A stretch of DNA of 64,000 nt from positions 186,001 through 250,000 of the forward strand of contig NZ_WHOB01000021.1 in the NCBI RefSeq assembly GCF_013141775.1. Direction: 5' to 3'. A model generated the notes under the pieces. The model saw only the letters and a list, made by a program, of their open reading frames with translations, searched no databases and was not told the origin of the DNA. This DNA comes from Paenibacillus phytohabitans. Its GTDB lineage: Bacteria; Bacillota; Bacilli; Paenibacillales; Paenibacillaceae. The translations under genes and the position numbers were made by a program. This document shows, in pieces, positions 9,091 to 18,057 of this stretch (within the stretch, counting starts at the first letter, position 1; every line of letters begins with the position of its first letter).

Positions 9091-10011
9091 ATGAATTCTA
9101 TTGATAAGAACAGGCAGCGAGTATTTCATCTGATGCTTTTATTGCCGGTTGTAATACTCTTCATATTTAGTTATCTACCGATATTTGGAATTGTCATTGC
9201 GTTCCAGGATTATCAACCGGGACTGGGCTTCTTCAAGTCCGATTGGGTTGGATTTGAGAATTTTAGAACTCTCGCCCTGTTGCCCGACTTCATGCCGGCA
9301 TTAAGGAATACCCTTGTTATCGCTGTGTTCAAGATCATCGGCAATCTGGTCTTTCCGGTGGCGTTTGCTCTGATGTTAAATGAACTGCGTGTGAAATGGT
9401 TCAAAAAAACGGTGCAGACCATTACTTACCTGCCTTATTTTCTGTCATGGGTAGTACTCGGCGGCATTCTGCTCGATTTCTTATCTCAAGGCAATACATC
9501 AAGCGATGCAGGTCTAATGAATACGGCATTGCTCAATCTGGGCCTAATTGATGCTCCTATAAGTTTCCTGGGGGACAAGCATGTATTTCCGGGAACAGTG
9601 ATTATCAGTGATGTATGGAAACACTTTGGCTACAATACGATCGTATACCTGGCCGCATTGACTAACATTAATCCCAGTCTATATGAAGCTTCCTCCATTG
9701 ATGGTGCCGGCAGATGGAAGCAAACCTGGAGCGTAACCCTACCCGGTATCACGCCCATCATTATTCTGATGACGGTATTATCCATTGGCAGTATTCTAAA
9801 CGCCGGCTTTGAACAAATATTTGTCCTGTATAGTCCATCTGTATATGAAACTGGAGACATTATCGATACACTCGTATATCGCCTGGGTTTAGTGGATTCA
9901 CAGTTTTCTCTCTCGGCGGCGGTAGGCGTGTTTAAATCAGTCGTGTCAGGCATTCTCATTTTGGTTTCTTTTAAACTGGCAGATAAATATGCGGGCTATC
10001 GCGTGTTCTAA
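9091..10011 (+). CDS. Sugar ABC permease, LplB type
   Basis: 306 residues with about six membrane segments, starting near residue 12. The cytoplasmic EAA loop is visible (EASSIDGAGRWKQTWSVTLP), where the ATPase docks. The first membrane segment and SYLPIFGIVIAFQDY are typical of LplB-type permeases. An in-frame ATG at 9064 exists, but AGGAAAGG at 9073-9080 is well placed for the ATG at 9091, so that start is used. It pairs with the next permease. No ATPase gene is present; a shared MsmX-type ATPase elsewhere is expected. Confidence 0.92.
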   Translation: MNSIDKNRQRVFHLMLLLPVVILFIFSYLPIFGIVIAFQDYQPGLGFFKSDWVGFENFRTLALLPDFMPALRNTLVIAVFKIIGNLVFPVAFALMLNELRVKWFKKTVQTITYLPYFLSWVVLGGILLDFLSQGNTSSDAGLMNTALLNLGLIDAPISFLGDKHVFPGTVIISDVWKHFGYNTIVYLAALTNINPSLYEASSIDGAGRWKQTWSVTLPGITPIIILMTVLSIGSILNAGFEQIFVLYSPSVYETGDIIDTLVYRLGLVDSQFSLSAAVGVFKSVVSGILILVSFKLADKYAGYRVF

Positions 10012-10028
10012 GGAGGGGAGGGAATTTA

Positions 10029-10922
10029 ATGTTAGCGAAAAATGTGTCCGCAAGCAGAAAAGTATTTATAATATGCAATGCCGTTCTTATACTATTGATC
10101 ACTCTTGCCTGCCTGATCCCGATTGTTAATCTATTGGCCCGGTCCTTCAGCAGCTCGCAGGCAATTATTGAGAATAGGGTTACACTGTGGCCTGTAGGAT
10201 TCAACCTGGATGCGTACGAGTATGTAATGGATTCCAGTGAATTCTGGACGGCTGCTCTGGTCACGGTAAAACGGGTATTGATCGGTGTGCCGATTAACAT
10301 GCTGTTAACCATATTGGCTGCATATCCGTTATCGAAGAGTGATGGTGTGTTTAGGGCAAGGAAATACTATTCCTTTTACTTTGTATTCCTGATGGTATTT
10401 AACGGGGGGTTAATTCCTACTTATATTGTTGTATCCCAATTAGGATTAATTGACAGCATCTGGTCATTAATCCTTCCGGTAGCCGTTCCTATTTTCAATG
10501 TAATTCTAATTATGAACTTTTTCAGGGGGCTTCCTGAGGAGCTTGAGGAATCAGCCATGCTGGACGGAGCGAGTCAATGGACTATTATGTGGAGAATCTT
10601 CTTGCCCTTATCGAAGCCTTCCATTGCAACGGTAAGCTTATTCAGCTTAATCATGCATTGGAATGCATGGTTTGATGGATTGATTTATTCCAACTTTACT
10701 ACCAACTACCCGCTTCAATCGTATTTACAAACCTTAGTAGTTGACGTTCAAGCTTCACTTATCAGCGGGGATCTGGATTCGATTGCTGCCGCAATGAATG
10801 TCAACGATATCAATCTGAAGGCAGCTCAAATATTCATTTCAATTATTCCCTTGTTTGCAATCTATCCTTTCATGCAGAAATACTTTACTGAAGGCTTGAC
10901 GGTAGGCAGTGTGAAAGGGTGA
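10029..10922 (+). CDS. Sugar ABC permease, YtcP/LplC type
   Basis: 297 residues, six predicted membrane segments, EAA-type loop EESAMLDGASQWTIMWRIFLP, and the conserved C-terminal end (QKYFTEGLTVGSVKG) of the MalG-like half of these importers. It starts 18 bases after the partner permease, behind an AAGGAGGGGAGGG stretch. It forms the membrane channel with the preceding gene. Confidence 0.92.
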   Translation: MLAKNVSASRKVFIICNAVLILLITLACLIPIVNLLARSFSSSQAIIENRVTLWPVGFNLDAYEYVMDSSEFWTAALVTVKRVLIGVPINMLLTILAAYPLSKSDGVFRARKYYSFYFVFLMVFNGGLIPTYIVVSQLGLIDSIWSLILPVAVPIFNVILIMNFFRGLPEELEESAMLDGASQWTIMWRIFLPLSKPSIATVSLFSLIMHWNAWFDGLIYSNFTTNYPLQSYLQTLVVDVQASLISGDLDSIAAAMNVNDINLKAAQIFISIIPLFAIYPFMQKYFTEGLTVGSVKG

Positions 10923-11080
10923 GACAATACATGATCACTTTTGTGTGTTTGATTTTACTTGAAATCATAGTTTTGTCCCGTATGTTTCCAATCCAGTGGA
11001 CGTTATGATTAATATCGGAGAAAGATTATACCGAATGGGGCTTTGCTCTGAATTTATTTATAGTGGGAGGAATTAACTTA

Positions 11081-12184
11081 ATGTTCGATTTGGAGTTTAG
11101 AAGCAGGCTTGAGCAAAAAGTGGATGCCATGATTGAAAGTATAGGGACAAGGTCACCGCATTTCGCCGGCGGGGACGGGGTTTATGATGATATGCCGACA
11201 GACTGGTGGACCTCCGGATTCTGGCCGGGGATTCTGTGGATCATGCATGACCTTACAGGCAGAGAGCACTATAAAAATGCGGCATGGCGTTGGGATGAGA
11301 TACTTGAGCCATGGTTTATTAATCTTACGGATGATATCCATCACGATGTCGGTTTTCAGTTTCTGCCGACAGCGGTGATTAAGCATACGATTACGAAGGA
11401 CAAGGATGCTTACCGCCGGGGAATCGAAGCTGCGAATTTCCTGTCCGGCCGTTATAATGCTGCGGGGCAGTTTATCCGCGCATGGAACGGTGATTTAACC
11501 GGCTGGACCATTATTGATTGCATGATGAACATTTCTTTGCTGTTCTGGGCCAGCCGGGAGACGGGGGACCCGCGTTATAAGCATATTGCGGTCCGTCATG
11601 CGGATACCGCATTGAAACATTTCATTAGAGAAGATGGCTCTTCCCGCCATGTGGTCAGCTTCGACCCGGAGACGGGTGAATTTATTGAAGGGATTGGCGG
11701 CCAGGGAGCGGGACCGGAGTCCGCATGGAGCCGTGGCACAGGCTGGGCGTTATATGGATTTGCCAATGCCTTCAAGAACACTGGAGATATCCGTTATTTA
11801 CAGGCTTCCAAATCGGTCGCACACTTCTTATTAGCAAATCTGCCGGAAGACCGCGTCCCGTATTGGGACTTCAGATTGCCTTCCAAAGAAGGAGAACCGC
11901 GGGATACCTCTGCAGCCGCAATTGCCGCATCTGGGTTACTGGAACTCGCAGAATTTGTGCCTGCAGTTGAACGCGATTTGTACCGGGATGGAGCTATTGG
12001 CATTTTAACATCATTAACAGAGTCGTATTCATCTGTATTCGATTTGACGCGTGATCCGATCTTGAATGGAGCGACGGGCCATAAGCCGGCGGGGATGTAT
12101 GTGGATGGTTCCCTAATCTATGGCGACTACTATTATGTGGAGGCGGTAGCCAAACTGCTTGGATGGAAGAATCGTATCTTTTAA
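11081..12184 (+). CDS. GH88 unsaturated glucuronyl hydrolase
   Basis: 367 residues with no signal peptide, so cytoplasmic. GH88 enzymes hydrate and release the 4,5-unsaturated uronic acid left at the non-reducing end by polysaccharide lyases. The two family aspartates appear in HHDVGF (about residue 90) and TIIDCMMN (about residue 148). WWTSGFWPGILW, WSRGTGWALYG and GDYYYVEA are typical of the (alpha/alpha)6 barrel. A GTG at 11063 is in frame, but GGGAGG at 11065-11070 points to the ATG at 11081. It is separated from the permease by 158 bases and probably belongs to the same operon. A second GH88 lies at 15101. Confidence 0.88.
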   Translation: MFDLEFRSRLEQKVDAMIESIGTRSPHFAGGDGVYDDMPTDWWTSGFWPGILWIMHDLTGREHYKNAAWRWDEILEPWFINLTDDIHHDVGFQFLPTAVIKHTITKDKDAYRRGIEAANFLSGRYNAAGQFIRAWNGDLTGWTIIDCMMNISLLFWASRETGDPRYKHIAVRHADTALKHFIREDGSSRHVVSFDPETGEFIEGIGGQGAGPESAWSRGTGWALYGFANAFKNTGDIRYLQASKSVAHFLLANLPEDRVPYWDFRLPSKEGEPRDTSAAAIAASGLLELAEFVPAVERDLYRDGAIGILTSLTESYSSVFDLTRDPILNGATGHKPAGMYVDGSLIYGDYYYVEAVAKLLGWKNRIF

Positions 12185-12202
12185 CTTAACCAAGGGAGAT
12201 GC

Positions 12203-13387
12203 ATGAGCATGAAAGGAACGGTTTGGAACGAATCAAGACTATATAATGACCCGGTCACCCTAAGAAAAGTGAGACAGATTACTACAAAGGGATTAGTGAA
12301 TACCATTCCTTCCTATCATACCGGGCAAGCTTTTACAGAAGATGGTGAATATGTAATCTTCGTCTCCATCAGAGAAGGGAAAAGTGCCTTGTACAAGGCT
12401 CATCTGCCGACAGGAGACATCACTTGCCTGATTGAGCCTATAGATGGTATGGGGAGTCTTGAAGAGTTAAGGCAATTTGGTAACGGCAAGGGGATACCCA
12501 TTGGCCCTGTGATTGCACCGAAGAGCCGATGGGCGTATTATCTGGTAGGCAGACAAATCAGAGCGGTTCATATTGATACCTTAGAAGAAGCAATCATTCT
12601 GGAAGGAATGGATGAGAAATATTTCATAGAGTCGATGGCTGTATCGCCTGACGAGAAGACCCTGGCGTATCTGGTCCTTGTCCTGCATCCGGACGAGCAT
12701 GAAGGCCAAAGCTATCAAATCTTTGTGAAAGCGATAGATGGCTCAGGGGGCAAGCCGGAGGTTCTGATCGCTGAAGAAGGACTGAAGGCTGGCCACTTAA
12801 TGTATAATCCGGTAGACCCGGATCTATTAATGTACTGCCGTGATAAAGGTCCAAGTCCCAGCCATAAGGTCGGAGAGAGTGGCAGAGTCTGGATCTATAA
12901 GATCTCGGAACAAAGCTTACTGGAAGTGAAAACAAAAGAGAAACAGAATTTCCAGACGCATAACGCCTGGACCTGGGACGGGAAAGGCATCGTATATCAT
13001 GGTGTTATAAACGACGTGGGCTGGAAAAATAATACGACGGAAGGCGGATGGTACATCGGCCTGGCAGGCTTGGACGGTAATCCTATCCGGGAGTATAGCT
13101 TCAAGGATGCCAAGTATTACGGCCATGTGTCTGCAATGAAAGGTAAGAATGCGGCTATTATTGACGGGAATATTCTGGATGGTCTGTTAATGTGGGTCTA
13201 TTTCGATCAGGAAGATCCCAGAATTGAGATTGTCGCACAGCATGGTACGAACTTTACAACCATGACAGGCCAGTATTCCCATCCGCATGCGATTAGTGAC
13301 CCCAGCGGCAGATGGATCGTGTATAATAGTGCGCCTAGTGTTATTTTTTCCGGTGCAAGAAGTGATATATATTCGGTTGAAGTGTAG
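12203..13387 (+). CDS. Oligogalacturonate lyase-like beta-propeller (PL22-like)
   Basis: 394 residues, cytoplasmic. Repeated propeller blades (VIFVSIREGKSALYKAHLPTG, LAYLVL, LMYCRDKG, IVYHG) and scattered His residues in FQTHNAWTWDG, YYGHVSAM and YSHPHAISDPSGRW resemble the metal-binding propeller of PL22 oligogalacturonate lyases, which split unsaturated digalacturonate into 5-keto-4-deoxyuronate, the substrate of KduI encoded at 16307. It follows GH88 by 18 bases. A second ATG at 12209 has better spacing to the AAGGGAG box and may be the real start. A general TolB-like propeller of other function cannot be ruled out. Confidence 0.6.
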   Translation: MSMKGTVWNESRLYNDPVTLRKVRQITTKGLVNTIPSYHTGQAFTEDGEYVIFVSIREGKSALYKAHLPTGDITCLIEPIDGMGSLEELRQFGNGKGIPIGPVIAPKSRWAYYLVGRQIRAVHIDTLEEAIILEGMDEKYFIESMAVSPDEKTLAYLVLVLHPDEHEGQSYQIFVKAIDGSGGKPEVLIAEEGLKAGHLMYNPVDPDLLMYCRDKGPSPSHKVGESGRVWIYKISEQSLLEVKTKEKQNFQTHNAWTWDGKGIVYHGVINDVGWKNNTTEGGWYIGLAGLDGNPIREYSFKDAKYYGHVSAMKGKNAAIIDGNILDGLLMWVYFDQEDPRIEIVAQHGTNFTTMTGQYSHPHAISDPSGRWIVYNSAPSVIFSGARSDIYSVEV

Positions 13388-13416
13388 CTGAATTGAAAGA
13401 CTTGTTTCTGTTACCT

Positions 13417-13462
13417 AAAGCAGACATTTAAGCCCCTTGTAGGGGACCGATGTCTGCTTTTT
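13417..13462. terminator. Terminator after the PL22-like gene
   Basis: An 11-base inverted repeat (AAAGCAGACAT / ATGTCTGCTTT) ending in T residues, with an inner CCCCT/AGGGG stem. It lies between convergent genes and can serve both, since the left arm begins with A residues. Confidence 0.8.
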
Positions 13463-13472
13463 GGCGATATTC

Positions 13473-14279
13473 TCACCTCATAATTTTAATGAAATTCGCA
13501 GGACTGATACCCTCATGCTTTTTAAATATTTTACTGAAATAAAATTCATCATAAAACCCTACCTCAGCCGCGATGTCTTTTATTCGTAACTCTCCATTGA
13601 GCAACATGATCTTAGCATGATCTATGCGGCACTGATTGATGTATTGGATAATTGTAAACCCGGTAATAATTTTAAACTGGGCTGCCAAGTAATCCGGTGA
13701 TAAATTCACCATTCCGGCAAGAGTATCTACAGTAATCTTTTTATTGAGATTTCTATTGATATAGGCGAGTAATGTCTCGATCTTCAGACGGGAAGCGTAA
13801 TTAGCTTCTGAATTATGCATGAGATTATACAGTATTTCCAGCAGCGCACTGCGGCAGGCCATTTCGAACCCCAGAGACTTCTCATTCCAATACGTATTCG
13901 CTTTCTTAAATAACCCCTCAATCTTCTGGTAGGCAAAAACTTCAGACATGATTTTGATTGGCAACGCTCCATGACCTTCTTCACTGCTCCACTGATTGTT
14001 GAAATATTTCGCGTTTAAATAGCTGAAATGAATACCGTAAAAGGACATGGGATTGTCATTACCGCTATTTAGCGAATGGGCGATTCCGGGATACAGGTAC
14101 AGTAAGGTGCCTTGTTTCAAAGGATATACGTTGTTCTCTATGGTTATTGTGCCCATCCCGCCTGTAATAAGCACTAATTCATGATCGTTAAGCGTTCGGG
14201 TGTCAATTTTCCAGCCGCTTTCCGGACATTTTCTGAATAAACTGTACCTGACATGAGCGATCACATTGTATGGGTTCAT
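13473..14279 (-). CDS. AraC family transcriptional regulator
   Basis: 268 residues. N-terminal cupin-like ligand domain (residues about 1-150; YPLKQGTLLYLYPGIAHSLNSG) and C-terminal double helix-turn-helix (LAGMVNLSPDYLAAQFK, IAAEVGFYDEFYFSKIFK). No receiver or membrane part, so it probably binds a soluble sugar or uronate. The ATG follows GAGGTGA. It is divergent from the RraA/GH88/kduI/kduD unit across 142 bases, so that unit is its likely target. Confidence 0.88.
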   Translation of the reverse strand: MNPYNVIAHVRYSLFRKCPESGWKIDTRTLNDHELVLITGGMGTITIENNVYPLKQGTLLYLYPGIAHSLNSGNDNPMSFYGIHFSYLNAKYFNNQWSSEEGHGALPIKIMSEVFAYQKIEGLFKKANTYWNEKSLGFEMACRSALLEILYNLMHNSEANYASRLKIETLLAYINRNLNKKITVDTLAGMVNLSPDYLAAQFKIITGFTIIQYINQCRIDHAKIMLLNGELRIKDIAAEVGFYDEFYFSKIFKKHEGISPANFIKIMR

Positions 14280-14421
14280 ATCTTCACCTCAAGGATAGTT
14301 ATACCACGGAATTATACATGTTGAAAGTTTTTATCTATGTAAAATTAGAGCTCGGGATTACATAATTAAGTAGTGAGAAAGATAAAAAAACATATAGAAA
14401 GTTCAAGGAGGGAAGTGAAGC

Positions 14422-15087
14422 ATGTCATTATCCATTCACAATTACTCTTACGAGGAACTAAAAGTGAAATTGTATTCTGCTGTCATCAGTGATGTTCTTG
14501 ATGACTTGGGTTACCGTAATCAAACCCTGGATACCGGCTTTTATCCGCTTACCGAAGATATGGTTTTATTGGGGAGATCTTTTACCGTCATTGCTGCAAA
14601 GGTTTTTGATGTTCCTGCAGAACCGTATAAACTGCAAATGAAAGCGGTGGATTCTATACAACCAGGTGAAGTGTTTGTTGTGACAACCGGTGAAGATGAT
14701 TCTTCTGCATTCTGGGGCGAACTTCTTTCAACCGCGTGTAGAGCCAGAGGCGGGCAAGGTGCACTCGTAAATGGACTCAGCAGAGACACCAAGAAAATCA
14801 AAGAGATGAATTTCCCTGTATTTACAAAGGGGAATAAGCCTACAGACTCCAAGGGGAGAATTGATGTTACCCATTACCAGGTTCCTGTAGAAATAAGCGG
14901 TGTGAGAATTCATCCGGGGGACATCATTTTTGGGGATATCGATGGAGTTGTAATCATCCCGCAGGCTGTTGAGCAAGAAGCAATTGAGAAAGCCATTGAG
15001 AAAGTATCGGGCGAAAATCTCGTCCGGGATGCGCTTCAAGATGGAATGCTATGCACGGAAGCTTTCAAAACATTTGGAATATTATAA
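14422..15087 (+). CDS. RraA-family protein, possible 2-oxo acid aldolase
   Basis: 221 residues. The fold signature of the RraA/HMG-CHA aldolase family is seen: AVISDVLDDLG near the start, GALVNGLSRD in the middle and IFGDIDGVVIIPQ near residue 175, including the acidic metal-site motif. The family contains both RNase E inhibitors and class II pyruvate aldolases. RNase E inhibition is unlikely in a Firmicute sugar operon. Its place at the head of a GH88-kduI-kduD unit suggests an aldolase acting on a uronate-derived 2-keto acid, which is inference. The ATG follows CAAGGAGGG. Confidence 0.8.
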   Translation: MSLSIHNYSYEELKVKLYSAVISDVLDDLGYRNQTLDTGFYPLTEDMVLLGRSFTVIAAKVFDVPAEPYKLQMKAVDSIQPGEVFVVTTGEDDSSAFWGELLSTACRARGGQGALVNGLSRDTKKIKEMNFPVFTKGNKPTDSKGRIDVTHYQVPVEISGVRIHPGDIIFGDIDGVVIIPQAVEQEAIEKAIEKVSGENLVRDALQDGMLCTEAFKTFGIL

Positions 15088-15100
15088 GGAGAATGATGAA

Positions 15101-16288
15101 ATGAGCCTATTAGAAAAAGTGCAAAATAAATGGAAGGATATCGATATCACAAACAGTGATGCCTTATTCAAGGATACCATCGACAAAGTGATAAGTAAGA
15201 CAGCTGCCAATATAGAACGGTTTAATAATCAGTTCCCGTATACCGGAAAAGGAGATAAGTATATCCTTACGGACAACACCACATGGGTATCCGGTTATTG
15301 GACAGGCTGGCTGTGGATGATTTACAACCAGACCCAAGACCCTAAGTTCAAAGAAGCCGCTGAGAAACATTACGAAGGCTATAATCACCGCTTCAATACC
15401 CTCGCTATTCATTGCCATGATGTAGGCGTTATTTATGATATGGCGGCTGTAAGGGGTTACACGGTAACCGGAGAAGACAAGTGGAGAAATATAGGTATCC
15501 GGGCAGCAGCATTTCTATCCACGCGGTTTGAAGAAAAAGGGCAGTATCTGCAGGCGTGGGGAATGCCGTACAGTAAGGAGCCGGAGCACAACAGAACGAT
15601 TATTGACAGTCTTTGCTGTATCCCTCTGTGGTTCTGGGCAGCTGAAGTATTAAACGATGAATACTATAAAGAGATTGCCAGCCTGCAGGCAGATACCATA
15701 ATGAAACATCTTGTAAGACCTGACAATTCCAGCGGCCATACGTTCTTCTTTGATCCGGAGACGAAAGAACCGCTTAGAATTAAAACAGAACAGGGTTCCA
15801 GTAATGAATCTACCTGGAGCAGAGGGCAAGGCTGGGGGATTCAAGGTTTCCCTGTGTGCTACGCCTATACCGGAGACAAGAAATACCTGGATACGGCTGT
15901 GAAGATGCTCGAGTGGTTTGTAGATGAACTGGGCGACGACATTATTCCACCATGGGATTTCATGAAGAAAGAGGAAGAAAAGGATACATCGGCACTAACT
16001 CTGGCTGTTAACGGTATGCTGCGGATCGCACATTTTCCTGATGTTAGCGAAGAAGTGAAGCAGGCATGCATTCTGATGGCCAAAAAGGCGATGACTAAGC
16101 TGATCGTAAGTTACGGTACTTTCGATGAAGAAGAAGTATGGGGACTTATCCGTGAAGGGGTGTACGGCAAACCGTTCGGCAACGGCATTAATGAGTTCAT
16201 GATCTGGGGAGATTATTACTTCGTAGAGAATCTGATGATCTTGGCCGGTAAGGATTACTTAGAAATGGAAATTTATAATAAACGCTAA
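15101..16288 (+). CDS. GH88 unsaturated glucuronyl hydrolase (second copy)
   Basis: 395 residues, cytoplasmic. The two catalytic-type aspartates are in HCHDVGVIYD (about residue 105) and RTIIDSLCC (about residue 168), with TWVSGYWTGWLWM and WSRGQGWGIQG around them. Longer in-frame starts exist upstream from 14969, but AAGGAG at 15086-15091 and the end of the RraA-like gene point to the ATG at 15101. Compared with the copy at 11081, key motifs are shared but most of the sequence differs, so the two probably take different oligosaccharides. It makes free unsaturated uronate, which opens spontaneously to the substrate of KduI. Confidence 0.9.
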   Translation: MSLLEKVQNKWKDIDITNSDALFKDTIDKVISKTAANIERFNNQFPYTGKGDKYILTDNTTWVSGYWTGWLWMIYNQTQDPKFKEAAEKHYEGYNHRFNTLAIHCHDVGVIYDMAAVRGYTVTGEDKWRNIGIRAAAFLSTRFEEKGQYLQAWGMPYSKEPEHNRTIIDSLCCIPLWFWAAEVLNDEYYKEIASLQADTIMKHLVRPDNSSGHTFFFDPETKEPLRIKTEQGSSNESTWSRGQGWGIQGFPVCYAYTGDKKYLDTAVKMLEWFVDELGDDIIPPWDFMKKEEEKDTSALTLAVNGMLRIAHFPDVSEEVKQACILMAKKAMTKLIVSYGTFDEEEVWGLIREGVYGKPFGNGINEFMIWGDYYFVENLMILAGKDYLEMEIYNKR

Positions 16289-16306
16289 TCATTAGGAGGA
16301 ATAAAG

Positions 16307-17137
16307 ATGGATATCAGATATCCTGCCCACTATGGGGATGTTAAGAGATACGATACTGAAGAATTAAGACAGCATTTCCTGATTGAAGACCTGTTCGTGA
16401 AAAATGAGCTTAAAATGGTATACAGTCATATCGACCGGATTATTGTTGCAGCTGCGGTGCCAGGAGAACATCCATTGGAATTGAAAGGGAGTAAGGAGCT
16501 CGGCTGCGATTATTTCCTGGAAAGAAGGGAACTGGGGATCATCAATATCGGAGGTCCGGGTGTAGTTACTCTTGATGGAGAGAAGTATGAACTGAATGCA
16601 AGGGATGGTCTATATGTAGGGCTGGGGGTACAGCAGATCAGCTTCGCAAGCTTAGATGCTAATAGACCTGCCAAGTTCTATATGAATAGTGCTCTGGCGC
16701 ATAAAAGCTATCCTACAGTAAAGATAACGCTGGAAATGGCCAAGAAGGTAAAAACAGGCAGCGATATCGATTGTAACAATAGAACGATACATCAGTATAT
16801 TCATCCTGCGGTATGTGACAGCTGTCAATTGATTATGGGAATTACCAGCCTGGAACCAGGCAGCAACTGGAATACCATGCCTTGTCACACCCATGACCGG
16901 AGAATGGAAGTATACCTCTATTTTGATCTGGACGATGCGAATGTGGTATTCCACTTCATGGGTCTTCCGGAAGAGACCCGGCATATTGTTATGAAGAATG
17001 AGCAGGCTGTTATCTCTCCAAGCTGGTCGATACATTCGGGAGTAGGAACCAGAAATTATAGCTTCCTGTGGGGGATGGTAGGGGAGAATCAAACCTTCAC
17101 TGACATGGATGCAGTAGCTACGAATTCTCTAAAATAA
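16307..17137 (+). CDS. kduI: 5-keto-4-deoxyuronate isomerase
   Basis: 276 residues, the normal family length. It converts 5-keto-4-deoxyuronate to 2,5-diketo-3-deoxygluconate in pectin breakdown. The zinc ligands are visible as His-x-His with a Glu five residues on (PCHTHDRRMEVY) and a later His in SWSIHSG; the N-terminal MDIRYPAHYGDVKRYDTEE is typical. The ATG follows TAGGAGG and lies 18 bases after the GH88 stop. Together with kduD downstream it forms the standard two-step module. Confidence 0.96.
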   Translation: MDIRYPAHYGDVKRYDTEELRQHFLIEDLFVKNELKMVYSHIDRIIVAAAVPGEHPLELKGSKELGCDYFLERRELGIINIGGPGVVTLDGEKYELNARDGLYVGLGVQQISFASLDANRPAKFYMNSALAHKSYPTVKITLEMAKKVKTGSDIDCNNRTIHQYIHPAVCDSCQLIMGITSLEPGSNWNTMPCHTHDRRMEVYLYFDLDDANVVFHFMGLPEETRHIVMKNEQAVISPSWSIHSGVGTRNYSFLWGMVGENQTFTDMDAVATNSLK

Positions 17138-17157
17138 ATGTAGTGGCGGTGAAAAAG

Positions 17158-17940
17158 ATGGACTTTTCAATATCAAGCTTTTCCATGGATTTTTTTAGAC
17201 TAGATGGTAAGGTTGCCTTGGTAACAGGTGGAAATACAGGACTTGGACAAGGTTATGCCCTGGGCTTAGCCAAGGCAGGCGCAGATCTTTTTATAGCTAC
17301 CCATGATTTAAATTGGGACGAAACAAGACAGCTTATTGAAGCTGAGGGGCGCAAAGCGTATTTCTTCCAGGCGGATCTGACGATTAAGGATGACATTCTT
17401 AAAGTGGTTGAGAAGTGTGTAGAGGTGTACGGTAAAATAGATATCCTGGTAAACAACGCCGGCATTATTAAGCGGGCGCCGCTGCTGGAGTACAAGGATG
17501 AGGACTGGCAGGCCGTTATCGATTTGAATTTGAATGCCGTCTATTATTTGAGTCAGGAAACGGCAAAGGTAATGGCTACACAGGGCAATGGCAAAATCAT
17601 AAATATTTGCTCCATGTTATCCTTCCAGGGCGGTAAATTTGTACCTTCCTACACTGCAGCCAAACATGGAGTCGCAGGCCTGACCAAGGCTTTTGCCAAT
17701 GAGCTGGCAAATCTGAATATACAGACCAATGGAGTAGCACCTGGTTATATAGCAACCAATGCGACTACCCAAATCAGAGATGATGCAGGCAGAAACGCAG
17801 AAATTGTAAATAGAATCCCTGCAGGAAGATGGGGCCATCCGTTTGATGTCATTGGAGCGGTGGTATTCTTAGCAGGAAGAGCTTCGGATTATATCAACGG
17901 GAATATCCTTGCGGTTGATGGAGGATGGCTGACCCGATAA
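17158..17940 (+). CDS. kduD: 2-keto-3-deoxygluconate 5-dehydrogenase
   Basis: 260 residues, short-chain dehydrogenase. The NAD(P)-binding TGGNTGLGQG is near residue 25, NNAG near 100, the catalytic Ser in NICSMLSF and Tyr-x3-Lys in SYTAAKHG. It reduces 2,5-diketo-3-deoxygluconate to 2-keto-3-deoxygluconate. A GTG at 17143 is in frame; the ATG at 17158 fits the family N terminus better and has GGCGGTGA ahead of it. Last gene of the unit. No KDG kinase or KDPG aldolase follows. Confidence 0.93.
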   Translation: MDFSISSFSMDFFRLDGKVALVTGGNTGLGQGYALGLAKAGADLFIATHDLNWDETRQLIEAEGRKAYFFQADLTIKDDILKVVEKCVEVYGKIDILVNNAGIIKRAPLLEYKDEDWQAVIDLNLNAVYYLSQETAKVMATQGNGKIINICSMLSFQGGKFVPSYTAAKHGVAGLTKAFANELANLNIQTNGVAPGYIATNATTQIRDDAGRNAEIVNRIPAGRWGHPFDVIGAVVFLAGRASDYINGNILAVDGGWLTR

Positions 17941-17961
17941 AGGCTATGTTCTCCGAATGGA

Positions 17962-17989
17962 GCGATTTATCAATATGATAAATGCTTTT
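17962..17989 (+). terminator. Terminator-like hairpin after kduD
   Basis: GC then an 8-base repeat ATTTATCA / TGATAAAT with a three-base loop, closed by GC and four T residues. AT-rich and only moderately stable. Confidence 0.5.
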
Positions 17990-18057
17990 CTCCATCCTCT
18001 GATGAGAGGGAAAGCAGTAGAATGGAGGAATTGAGAGGATATTAGGGAGGTTATTTC

